From Nocardiopsis listeri (lineage in GTDB: Bacteria; Actinomycetota; Actinomycetes; Streptosporangiales; Streptosporangiaceae), in the NCBI RefSeq assembly GCF_020741345.1, contig NZ_DYZD01000053.1, forward strand, positions 19,723-83,722: 64,000 nt of DNA, given 5' to 3'. The notes under the pieces are model-generated. The model was not told the origin of the DNA, ran no database searches, and saw only the letters and a program-made list of their open reading frames with translations. The position numbers and the translations under genes were made by a program. Position 1 is the first letter of the stretch. Each line of letters starts with the position of its first letter. Shown one piece after another: positions 29,263 through 38,494 of the stretch.

Positions 29263-30000
29263 TCAGCGCAGGTACGAGGCCCCGTTCAGGTCCAGGACGG
29301 TGCCCGAGGCCCACTCCGCCTCGGGGGAGGCCAGGAAAAGCACGGCCGCGGCGACCTCCTCAGGGGCGGCCACCCGACCGAAGGGGCTCTGCGCGCGCAC
29401 CTGGTCGGTGACCCGGTGCGCCACCCGTTCGGTCGCGACGAAGCCCGGCGCGACGGACGCCACCCCGATCCCGTGCGGAGCCAGTGCCACGGCCAGGGAC
29501 TGGCCCATCGAGTGCAGGGCGGCCTTGCTCGCACCGTAGGCCGGGTGTTCCGGTTCCCCCTTGAACGCGCCCCGCGACCCGATGTTGACGATGCGTCCGC
29601 GCACCCCCTGGTCGATCATGTGCCGGGCGGCCCGGTGAGCGACGTGGGCCGCCCCCAAAACGTTGACGTCCAGGGTCTGGCGCCACACCTTCACCCACTC
29701 CTCGAAGGGGGTGTCGGCGATCGGGTGGGGCAGGTTCACGGCCGCGTTGTTGACCAGGACGTCCAGCCCACCGAGCCGTTCCAGAGCGGTCTCGACCAGT
29801 TCGGCCGCGGCGGTCGGCTGGCTCAGGTCGGCTCCGACCAGCAGGTGCCCGTCGCCGGGCAGCGCGCGGAGGGTCTCCTCGGCCTCCTCCCGACTGGAGC
29901 CATAGTGCACGGCGACCCGGTCGCCCGCTTCGGCGAAGGCGATGGCGATCGCGCGGCCGATGCCCCGCGCGGCACCGGTGACCAGGACGTGACGACTCAT
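29263..30000 (-). CDS. Short-chain dehydrogenase/reductase
   Basis: VLVTGAARGIGRAIA, NNAAVN, YGASKAAL motifs. Confidence 0.93.
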   Translation of the reverse strand: MSRHVLVTGAARGIGRAIAIAFAEAGDRVAVHYGSSREEAEETLRALPGDGHLLVGADLSQPTAAAELVETALERLGGLDVLVNNAAVNLPHPIADTPFEEWVKVWRQTLDVNVLGAAHVAHRAARHMIDQGVRGRIVNIGSRGAFKGEPEHPAYGASKAALHSMGQSLAVALAPHGIGVASVAPGFVATERVAHRVTDQVRAQSPFGRVAAPEEVAAAVLFLASPEAEWASGTVLDLNGASYLR

Positions 30001-30581
30001 GAACGGACCCTTCGACGAAGACGACGGAGCACCGAGGCTACCCACCTCGAAAGAGCGACGGTTCCGAAACCGAAGCCGGGAAACCAAGTCGCGGGGTGCG
30101 GCGGGTGCACTGCTCGAAGCCCCGTTCTCGTAGGTGATCCCGCCTGCAACGCCGCGGTTACCGGACAGTAGACTCGCGCCGCGATCACAATGGCTGATCC
30201 CATCTTCCGGGGAGGCGACAAGGTGAACGGCGACGCATGCACGAGTGGAACGTTCGACCACCGGCGCCCGACCCCAAAATCGCCGAGCACCACCCCCAAC
30301 ACCTCCCCGAACCTCCGACCGCCGATGGGCACCCCACCCACGGCGCCGTCCCCTTGGACCGACGGCTCGGGCACGCACGACACGATCACCCCCGCCCGGA
30401 GCACCGAGGTCGACCGGTGACACCCGATCGGGCGGGCGCCTCTCAGCGCCGCACACCCCGAGACACCGAGCACATTCGGCAGGGCCCGCGGCCGATCACG
30501 CAAGAGGCCCCGCCCCGACGACCCACGGAATCTCCGCGCACGCTCGGCCGTCACCGTCGAAGAACGAAAGCGAGAACCCCC

Positions 30582-32405
30582 ATGACAGACCCCCATCGGC
30601 CAGGCACCTTCGCCTATGACGACGACCTTCCCCGGCTGCCGCTGCCGGCGCTCCGTGACAGTGCGCAGAGGTTCCTGCGCTGGTGCGAACCCTTGCTGGA
30701 CAGCGCGCAGTTCACCGCCACAGAGACCGCGGTGGAGGAGTTCCTGAGGCCGGAGAGCCCTGCCTGGGCACTGCAGTCCGAGCTGGAACGCGTCGACGCG
30801 AGCGAGGACTCACAGTCCTGGCTGGACGACTACTGGCCGAGCCAGTACCTCGGTGCCCGGGGGCGGGTGGCACTGGACGTGAACTACTTCTTCCTGCTCG
30901 CCGACCGTGAAGGCGACCAGTGCGAACGCGCGGCGGACCTGCTGGCCGCCGCCGTGGACTTCAAACGGCGCGTCGACGCCGAAGAGGTACCCCCGGAGGC
31001 GCCGCGCGGGCGACCCCAATCGATGGAACAGCTCAAACGCCTCTTCGGCACGACCCGGATCCCCGGCGAGACGATGGACACCGTTCGCACCCCCTACAGC
31101 CCTGAACACCCCGGGCCCTCGCGGGCAAGGCACATCGTCGTGTTCTCCCGCGGGCACGTGTTCGCCTTCGACGTGCTCGACCCCGATGACCGTCCCTACA
31201 CCCCCGACGAGCTGACCGCCGGGTTGCGTGAGCTGCTCGCGGCCGTCTCCGAACAGGCCGCCCCCGGCCGGTCGGTCGGTCACCTGACCACCAAGGGGCG
31301 GACCGAGTGGGCGCGAAGCAGGCGCGCCCTGCTCGAAATCGACCCCGCCAACTCCGCGGCGCTGGACACCGTGGAGACCGCGCTGCTGTGCCTGACCCTG
31401 GAGGCGGACACCCCCGCCGACGACCGGGCGGCGGCCGAGCGTCTCCTGCACGGAGACAGCGCGAACCGCTGGTTCGACAAGGTCCTCGGCTTCGTCGTCT
31501 TCCCCGACGGCAGAGCCGGTCTCAACTGCGAGCACAGCACACTGGACGGCACCACGGCCGCCTCCTTCCTCAACGCGGTCGACGCCTTCTCGGCGCCTGC
31601 GCGTACCGGCACCGAAAGCGCTCGTGTGCCCGCGTTCGCGCCGGTGGAGTTCGTCCTCGACGAGGCCCTGCGCACCGACATCCGCGAGTCCGGTGAGGCC
31701 TTCGCCGACTACGCGGCCCAGGGCGTCAACGCCACGTTCAGCAGCCGCGAGTTCAACAGCGAACGCGCCAAGGCACTCGGTGTCTCGCCCGACGCCTTCA
31801 TCCAACTGGCCTTCCAGCTCGCCCACAAACGCGCCAAGGGACGATTGGGCGCCACCTACGAGTCGATCTCCAGCCGGCAGTACCACTACGGCCGCACCGA
31901 GACGATGCGTGTGATCACCCCCGAGTCGGTCGCCTTCGTCGAGGCGATGGAGGACCCGGGTACGGCCGCGGACGCCCGAGAGGCCGCCGCGCGAGCCGCC
32001 GCCCGGGAACACGCGGCACGGGCCAAGGGCTGCCAGGTCGGTGAAGGGCCCGAGCGGCACCTGTGGACCCTCGAACTCATCCGTAGGGACCGTGGCGCCG
32101 AGCTCGGAGCCGAGACGCCGATGGCCCTGTACGACAGCCCGGGCTGGCGGATCATGCGCTCGGACCACCTGTCCACCAGTTCGGTGCCCTGCCGGCCGGT
32201 GCACCTGTGGGGATTCGGCTCGACCGGCCCCGACTGCATCGGCATCGGGTACATCCTGTTGCCGGATCGGATCGACCTCCACCTGCACGCCCCGCGAAGC
32301 CTGGCCGATGTACAGGAGCGCTTCGTTCAAGAGCTGAGTGGTGCCTTCGAGGAACTGGCGGATCTGTTGGCCGACGCGTCGACCATGAGCACAGCCCGCG
32401 GCTGA
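30582..32405 (+). CDS. Choline/carnitine O-acyltransferase family protein
   Basis: LPRLPLPALRDSAQRFLRWCEPLL, NCEHSTLDGTTAASFL (catalytic His), ATYESISSRQYHYGRTETMR, FGSTGPDCIGIGYILLPD. Confidence 0.93.
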   Translation: MTDPHRPGTFAYDDDLPRLPLPALRDSAQRFLRWCEPLLDSAQFTATETAVEEFLRPESPAWALQSELERVDASEDSQSWLDDYWPSQYLGARGRVALDVNYFFLLADREGDQCERAADLLAAAVDFKRRVDAEEVPPEAPRGRPQSMEQLKRLFGTTRIPGETMDTVRTPYSPEHPGPSRARHIVVFSRGHVFAFDVLDPDDRPYTPDELTAGLRELLAAVSEQAAPGRSVGHLTTKGRTEWARSRRALLEIDPANSAALDTVETALLCLTLEADTPADDRAAAERLLHGDSANRWFDKVLGFVVFPDGRAGLNCEHSTLDGTTAASFLNAVDAFSAPARTGTESARVPAFAPVEFVLDEALRTDIRESGEAFADYAAQGVNATFSSREFNSERAKALGVSPDAFIQLAFQLAHKRAKGRLGATYESISSRQYHYGRTETMRVITPESVAFVEAMEDPGTAADAREAAARAAAREHAARAKGCQVGEGPERHLWTLELIRRDRGAELGAETPMALYDSPGWRIMRSDHLSTSSVPCRPVHLWGFGSTGPDCIGIGYILLPDRIDLHLHAPRSLADVQERFVQELSGAFEELADLLADASTMSTARG

Positions 32406-32553
32406 CCCTTCGCCCCGTGGTATTCGCCGTCCGGTGTCCCGGAGCGTGGGCTTCGGGGCACCGAACGGCGGGACGTGCACCCACCCCGGCCCCGACCGGA
32501 ACGCCGGTGGGGCAGGGGTGGGGCGGCAGCGCGTGCGCCGCACAGAGACGGCC

Positions 32554-33714
32554 CTACCCGTTGTAGAACACGGGTGTGCGGCGGGCGGCGCGAGCCGGAC
32601 GCGGCCCCAACGCGCCCAGGGCGATCGCACTGAGCACGCTGTCGGCGGCCGGATGCCCCGACCCCCACATCAACTTCGTGACGGTCTCCGGATCGCGCCA
32701 GAGCTCGCGGTCCTCCGGCAACGGCAGTCCCGAATCCACCCGTACGGCATAGGTGTCGAGCACCGCCATCACCAACTGCGCGCTCCGGACCCGCCCGGTA
32801 CGACACCGGGCGTGGGCCACCCAACCGCCCAGGACCGGGTGATCACGGTAGGTGTCCAGTACCTCGTCGGCCTCGGACCCCACCCCGCGAAGCACCCGGA
32901 AGGCGCGCACACGCAACCGCCAGTCCGCGGGGTCGGTACAGGCGGCCAACAGCGACCTGGCCGCCTCTCGCGCACCACGCTCGGCGACCCACTCCGCCCC
33001 CATCGTTTCGACGTCGACCGACCGTGAGCCCCAAAGGAGCAGCAACAGTGCCCGCGCCGAGAGATCGCAGACCCGCGGATGCTCCGACAACGGTTCGTCC
33101 CGCTCGTGTCGACGACGGGCCATACCGTGGTCACCCAAACGGGTGATGCGCACCCGGCCGTTCGGGAGGGGCTCCACCGCCCCCGAACGAATCAGGGAGT
33201 GCACCGCCGCAGGGACGCCTTCGGTGTCGTCGAGTTCGTGCGCCAACTCCTCCAGGGACCGACCGCGTCCGCAGGTGAAGAGGACCTCCAGAACGCGAAG
33301 AGCCGGATCGGGGCCCGCCAGCACCGGAAGGGCCCGTGACCAGGCCCGCACGAGGCGCTCATCGTCATACCAGATCCCCATGGCGTCCTCGGGCAGGACA
33401 TCGGAGGCGCTGGTGTACAGGAACCCGGCACGCAGCGCAGCTTCGAACACCTGGGGGATCTCCTTGGGGGGCAGACCCAGATCGGCGGCGGCCCGACTCC
33501 GGTCCTCGGCGCGGAACCGCTCGGGCCCGCCTCCGCGGGCCAGGGGCACCGCCGAACCCACCCACGAGGTCAACCGCAGGGCGTCGATCAGACCCGGGCA
33601 CCCCCGCGCCTGAAGAGCCGCCTGACCCACCGGTACCAGACGGATGGTCAGTGGACCCTCATCGCGGGTCTGCGGACGCCAACGAAGGTCCACTTCCTCA
33701 GCGGAGGAGGACAT
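32554..33714 (-). CDS. Conserved actinobacterial hypothetical protein, family member C
   Basis: Winged-helix-like segment GAVEPLPNGRVRITRLGDHGMARRR shared with 35274..36749. Confidence 0.75.
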   Translation of the reverse strand: MSSSAEEVDLRWRPQTRDEGPLTIRLVPVGQAALQARGCPGLIDALRLTSWVGSAVPLARGGGPERFRAEDRSRAAADLGLPPKEIPQVFEAALRAGFLYTSASDVLPEDAMGIWYDDERLVRAWSRALPVLAGPDPALRVLEVLFTCGRGRSLEELAHELDDTEGVPAAVHSLIRSGAVEPLPNGRVRITRLGDHGMARRRHERDEPLSEHPRVCDLSARALLLLLWGSRSVDVETMGAEWVAERGAREAARSLLAACTDPADWRLRVRAFRVLRGVGSEADEVLDTYRDHPVLGGWVAHARCRTGRVRSAQLVMAVLDTYAVRVDSGLPLPEDRELWRDPETVTKLMWGSGHPAADSVLSAIALGALGPRPARAARRTPVFYNG

Positions 33715-34383
33715 GGTCTCCCCGACGGACGCGCCGAAGTTCTCCCCCTGCTGATCAAACCTTCCACGAGGGCTTCCGTCCATCGCTGCGGGGGCGGTGC
33801 CCACGGTGACCTCCTCGAGCGGTTCGCGGTGATGTCGACCGATCACCTGGCCGGATGCCCGATCGACCTTGGAGCGATCACCGGTCGGCCGCCACATCGC
33901 CCTCGGCGTGCGGCCGCCACCCTCACCACGCAACGGGACGCCCATTCCACAACGGGGCCGGCCGGTGTACGGGGCCTTGGCCTCGTCGTGCTGTCGGCAC
34001 ATGTCGCTCATCGCGGTGCGCGGGGTCCTGGTCTTGGGCGGCGGCTCTTCGGGGACGCCGTGCCTCGGAACCCGTACGGGGCCCTTCGGGCCTGGAGGGG
34101 TGAGGGTGGGACGAGGGCGAAGGAACTCGTTCAGAGTGCGCAACCCCTCTTCGACGGCGAGGGAGATCAGATACGGGACGGTGCCTCGGAGCAGACGGAA
34201 ACGGACGGGTTCGACGATGGTCATGGCGCCCCACGGGAATCAGGTGTCGAGATGGCCGTGACTCCATCGTCGGTGAAGGCGAAGAAATCTGCAGAAGGCC
34301 TGTGGATAACCCTGTTTTCCCAGGTCGGATGAGTGAAGGAAACGTGGAGGCGAGGGCAGGAGCCATTCTGCTTGAATACCGGG

Positions 34384-34878
34384 ATGATGATTCGTACCGC
34401 ACTGTCCACCGAGCACGACGTGATCGGGGAACTGAGGGTTCGGTCCTACCTGGGGCAGGGCCTGCTGGACGCCGGCCCTTCCTACGCCGAAACCCTGCGT
34501 GAACTGGGGTGGGACGCCCCGGACGAGGTCATGGCGGCCGTGGACGGCGACACCGTACTGGGCACGGTCGTGTACGTGCCGTGGGGACCGCGCTGCGAGG
34601 TGGCGCGAGGGCCGCGGGAGGCCGAGATCCGGGCCTTCGCCGTCGCTCCCGAGGCCCAACGCCGCGGAGTCGGCTCCACCCTGGTCAAGGCCGTGATCGA
34701 ACGCGCCGAACGTGACGGGCTCGATCGCCTGGTGTTGTCCACCCAGCAGATCATGAGCGGTGCCCGGCGGCTGTACGAGGCTCACGGGTTCACCCGGTTG
34801 CCGGAGCGCGACTGGTCACCCGTCCCCGGGGTGGACCTCCTCGTCTACTCCCGGAACCTGAGGGATCGAGCGATCTGA
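34384..34878 (+). CDS. GNAT-family N-acetyltransferase
   Basis: IRAFAVAPEAQRRGVGSTLVKAVIERAERDG...RLYEAHGFTRL. Confidence 0.93.
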   Translation: MMIRTALSTEHDVIGELRVRSYLGQGLLDAGPSYAETLRELGWDAPDEVMAAVDGDTVLGTVVYVPWGPRCEVARGPREAEIRAFAVAPEAQRRGVGSTLVKAVIERAERDGLDRLVLSTQQIMSGARRLYEAHGFTRLPERDWSPVPGVDLLVYSRNLRDRAI

Positions 34879-35247
34879 GCCCCGACGAGTACGCCGAACC
34901 GGACGTCACCGCCCTGGTGGCGGAACTACGGGCCGGGGAGGTCTCACTCGCGGAGGTGGAGCCGGCGGCCAGGGAGGTCTTGGCCCGGGCCCACACCGAA
35001 CTCAACGCCCTGCCCCGGCCGTTGTTCGAACAGGCGCTGTCCCACGACTTCGACCGACCCCAACCGGAGTGTCTGCCGAAAATCAGGAGGTCATGGCCCG
35101 TTTTCGCAAGGCGGGTCTGCTGGCGCCGGGGCAGAGCACCGCACCGGAACCGGGGTGAGCTTCGCTGCCGAGTCGGTGACTTACGGGCACGCCCGCAACC
35201 CATGGGACCTGGGGCGTGGGGTCGGTGGATCCGGTGGTGGAGCGTAG
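34876..35247 (+). pseudogene. Amidase-signature-family remnant with frameshifts and deletion
   Basis: Frame 3: VAELRAGEVSLAEVEPAAREVLARAHTELNALP; frame 2 from 35093: MARFRKAGLLAPGQSTAPEPG*; then another frame: VSFAAESVTYGHARNPWDLGRGVGGSGGGA*. Confidence 0.8.
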
Positions 35248-35273
35248 CGGGGCTCTCCACGTCCTCCGGCGGG

Positions 35274-36749
35274 TCAGTGACTCGACTCCGACTCCCAGTG
35301 CGGACTCGACTCCATGTAGGGCTGATCTTCGGTTTCGAAGGGGAACCCGTACCCATCGTCGGCTCCGTAGGAAGACGCGTCCTCATCGGCGAAGTCGAAG
35401 CAGGACTCGTCCTCGAACCGGTCCACGCCGGCTCTGGCGAAGGGCGACGGTGAGGGATCACAAGATTGCGAGGAGTCGACCCGCCGCACGGCATCGGCCA
35501 AGAGCGAGTCCTGGCCTGCGCACTCCAGAACGGTGCCGCCCCGAGGGCGCTCGGTCACGCGACGAACGAAGTCCTCGGGATCCTCCGGCGCCAATCCGGC
35601 GGCGAGAAGCCCACGGGCGGCCTCGGACGGTTCCCGGCCCGCCAACCACTGATCCAGCAGGGGCTCGATGTCGATCGGTCGAGCCGTCGCCGCCAGCTCC
35701 AGGAGTTCGGTGGGGCTCAGCCCCGGGGCCGGTGGGGTGCCGGGCACCTCGACCCCGCAGGCCCTCAGTCGGCGGGCCACACAGTGGTCGCCCAGACCCG
35801 TGATCAGGTACCGACCGTCACCTGTCGGCACGACCGCTCCCAGTTCGGTCAGGACCTCCAACACCCGGGGCAGACACGACTTCGGGTTCGGTTCGGCGCA
35901 CACGTGGACCAGATCGTCCAAAGACAGGGCCCTTCCGGTGAGGAAGAGTTCGCCGAGCACCAGGAAGGGTGTGGCCCCGGGCCGGGCGGTCATGGTGGAC
36001 AGGGCATCGGCCCAGGCGTCGGCGACCGCGCCCGGGGTCTCTTCGACCCATGCGTGCGCCGCCGGCCCGGGGCGGGCGTGCAGGTAATCGGTGCGCACCA
36101 GCCCTGCGGCACGGGCGACGGTGAACAGGAACGGGATCTCGTCGGAGCGAACGTCCAGGGCCCGGGCCGCCTCGGCGGTGTCGTTCTCACCGAGAGCGTC
36201 GTGTTCGGTGTAGGGACGGAGCAGCACCTGGGGATCCATCCACGCGGACAGCCGTGCGGCCAGGTGCAGGGTGGGACAAGCTCCGGCGCGGATGTCCAGG
36301 TCGGCCACGGGTGTGGGCAGGTGGGGGCGCGGAGGTTCGGGGCTCTCGGTCTCCCCGTACCCCAGGCGTTCCAGGAGAGGAACGGCGATCTCCGGTGGTG
36401 CCTCGGAGTCCGGTGGCGCGTGATCCGGTCGGGTCAGGTCCACGTTCTCGATCGCCGCGCGCAGCCGGCGCGGGGTCTCCATCGATATCAGGCGTGCGTC
36501 GGTGACCAGGTGGTCGCACCAGCTGAGCCAGGTCTCGCGGAACAGTTCGGGCAACCGGTCACGGTGACGGACCAGGGCGGCCACCTCGTGGACGTCGTCC
36601 ACGGTCCAGTCGCCGGGATCGGTGGCGCCCACGTCCTGATGGGCGCTGAGCAGGAGCACCAGTGCCTCGATGTGCAGGGTGGGGGGTTCCTCGACGGTTT
36701 GCGCCCAGTCGAGGCAGGCGGAGATGGCGGGGAGAAGGCGCTCAGTCAT
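35274..36749 (-). CDS. Conserved actinobacterial hypothetical protein, family member D
   Basis: LTELGAVVPTGDGRYLITGLGDHCVARRL; acidic/aromatic C-terminal tail. Confidence 0.75.
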   Translation of the reverse strand: MTERLLPAISACLDWAQTVEEPPTLHIEALVLLLSAHQDVGATDPGDWTVDDVHEVAALVRHRDRLPELFRETWLSWCDHLVTDARLISMETPRRLRAAIENVDLTRPDHAPPDSEAPPEIAVPLLERLGYGETESPEPPRPHLPTPVADLDIRAGACPTLHLAARLSAWMDPQVLLRPYTEHDALGENDTAEAARALDVRSDEIPFLFTVARAAGLVRTDYLHARPGPAAHAWVEETPGAVADAWADALSTMTARPGATPFLVLGELFLTGRALSLDDLVHVCAEPNPKSCLPRVLEVLTELGAVVPTGDGRYLITGLGDHCVARRLRACGVEVPGTPPAPGLSPTELLELAATARPIDIEPLLDQWLAGREPSEAARGLLAAGLAPEDPEDFVRRVTERPRGGTVLECAGQDSLLADAVRRVDSSQSCDPSPSPFARAGVDRFEDESCFDFADEDASSYGADDGYGFPFETEDQPYMESSPHWESESSH

Positions 36750-37276
36750 CAAATCTTCACCCAAAGTGACGGTGGTGGCCGAAACGGCATCAGACTAGCC
36801 GCACGTGGGGGTCTCGCACGGAGAAACGCGGAAACCGGCCCCGCTCCGTGCGCCCGGCGTGCCTGTTCGGACGGCCGCCCCGGTTCACGGGAAGCGGTTC
36901 GCCATTCCTCGGGGTTGTGGACCGTCATAACGAAGGCGGGTGAAAACCCTGAAAAGGGAGACGAAAGATCCTGGTTCGGGACGTGAGTACGAAAGGGATC
37001 GCTACCGCGTTCCGAGGTTGGACGATCATCGTCGCGCCGGCCGGTATCGGCCATGATCCGGAGTTCATCGGTCGGGGTGCCGTCGATGTCCTGTCGCGGC
37101 CCGTTGCAGGATGAATCCGGACGGACCGGACGTAAAGGACAGGTTGGCGCTACCAGAAGGCGTGGAGGGACTACCCGCCGGTGAGGTTTGTTGATACCCC
37201 ACGAGAGTACGTATTCCGGTAAATGCGATGATCAATCGTATTTCGCGCGTGCCCTCACCACAGGAGGACCCCCGGC

Positions 37277-38494
37277 GTGACAAGGAGTACCGGATCGGAA
37301 AGACCCACCGAATGGCCCGAAGGCATGGACGTCGACGAACTCCTCGGCCAGGGCTGGCGCCCCACACCCTTTCGCGAGTTCATCCTCAAGATCCACAGTC
37401 GCTGCAACCTCGCCTGCGACTACTGCTACATGTACGAGATGGCCGACCAGGGCTGGCGCTCCCAACCCAGACGCATGGCCAAGCCCACCGTCGACCGGGT
37501 CGCCGAACGCATAGCCGAACACGCTCGTGCCCACGGCCGTGACCGTGTCGACGTCGTCCTACACGGCGGCGAACCCCTGCTTGTGGGGCCCGACCACCTG
37601 AGGTACGTCGCCGAGTCGCTGCGCAAGACCTGCGACCCCGACGTACAGGTCGTCCTGCGCATGCAGACCAACGGCGTGCTCATCGACCGGCACTACCTCG
37701 ACCTGTTCGAGGAGTTCGGCATCCGAGTCGGTGTCAGCATCGACGGTGCGTGCGAGGACCACGACCGGCACCGCACCCGCGCCAACGGACGCGGCAGCCA
37801 CGCCGAGGTCCAGGCCGGCATCGAACGCCTCAACACCCGCGACCGCCGACTGCTGTCCGGACTGCTCACCACCGTCGACCTAGAGTCGGACCCCGTCGCC
37901 ACCTTCGAGCACCTGATCGGATACGACCCGCCCGGCATCGACTTCCTTCTGCCGCACGGTCACTGGGACGAGCCGCCACCGGGTTGGTCGCCCACCGAAC
38001 CCCACTACGGACGCTGGATGGCCGCGGTGTTCGACCGTTGGTACGGCGCACCCGAACGCGAGACCAACGTCCGCATGTTCAACGAGATCATCCGCCTGAT
38101 CCTGGGCGGCCCCTCCCGAGCCGAGAGCATCGGGCTCTCACCGGCCGCTCTGGTGGTGGTGGAAACCGATGGGAGCGTTGAACAGGTCGACAGCCTCAAG
38201 TCCGCCTTCGAGGGGGCCGCCCACACCCCCCTGCACACCTTCACCCACCCCTTCGAGGACGCCCTCTACCTGCCCTCGGTCGCCGCCCGCCAGATCGGCG
38301 CCCGTGCCCTGAGCCCCACCTGTGCCGACTGCCCACTGGCCAAGGTGTGCGGCGGTGGGCTCTACCCGCACCGCTACCGCTCCGGCCACGGTTTCCTCAA
38401 CCCCTCGGTCTACTGCGCCGACCTCTACCACCTGATCACCCACATCCACCGGACCGTGGCCGCCGACGTGGCCCGTATCAGGAAGGAACTCTAG
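37277..38494 (+). CDS. fxsB: FxsB-family radical SAM/SPASM cyclophane-forming peptide maturase
   Basis: KIHSRCNLACDYCYMYEMADQGWRSQPRRM (CxxxCxxC), LHGGEPLL, SPTCADCPLAKVCGGGLYPHRYRSGHGFLNPSVYCADLYHLI (SPASM-type Cys). Confidence 0.93.
   Translation: MTRSTGSERPTEWPEGMDVDELLGQGWRPTPFREFILKIHSRCNLACDYCYMYEMADQGWRSQPRRMAKPTVDRVAERIAEHARAHGRDRVDVVLHGGEPLLVGPDHLRYVAESLRKTCDPDVQVVLRMQTNGVLIDRHYLDLFEEFGIRVGVSIDGACEDHDRHRTRANGRGSHAEVQAGIERLNTRDRRLLSGLLTTVDLESDPVATFEHLIGYDPPGIDFLLPHGHWDEPPPGWSPTEPHYGRWMAAVFDRWYGAPERETNVRMFNEIIRLILGGPSRAESIGLSPAALVVVETDGSVEQVDSLKSAFEGAAHTPLHTFTHPFEDALYLPSVAARQIGARALSPTCADCPLAKVCGGGLYPHRYRSGHGFLNPSVYCADLYHLITHIHRTVAADVARIRKEL

Noticed and set aside
30810-32630. 606-aa minus-strand ORF opposite the acyltransferase
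   Set aside because: Shadow ORF of a high-GC gene; sequence is Gly/Val/Arg-rich with no recognisable domain.
33715-34224. N-terminal extension of the 32554 ORF up to 34224
   Set aside because: Low-complexity, lacks motif continuity; MSSSAEEVDLRW at 33714 is the more plausible start.
24164-36749. Interpretation of the 24-37 kb region as an integrated phage or ICE
   Set aside because: No integrase, transposase, tRNA attachment site, flanking direct repeats or structural genes recognised.
36983-37114. GTG-started 43-aa ORF (STKGIATAFRGWTIIVAPAGIGHDPEFIGRGAVDVLSRPVAG) upstream of fxsB, considered as a second RiPP precursor
   Set aside because: No good SD, no Fxs-like leader and no C-terminal FxSxx-type motif; the 42676 ORF fits far better.
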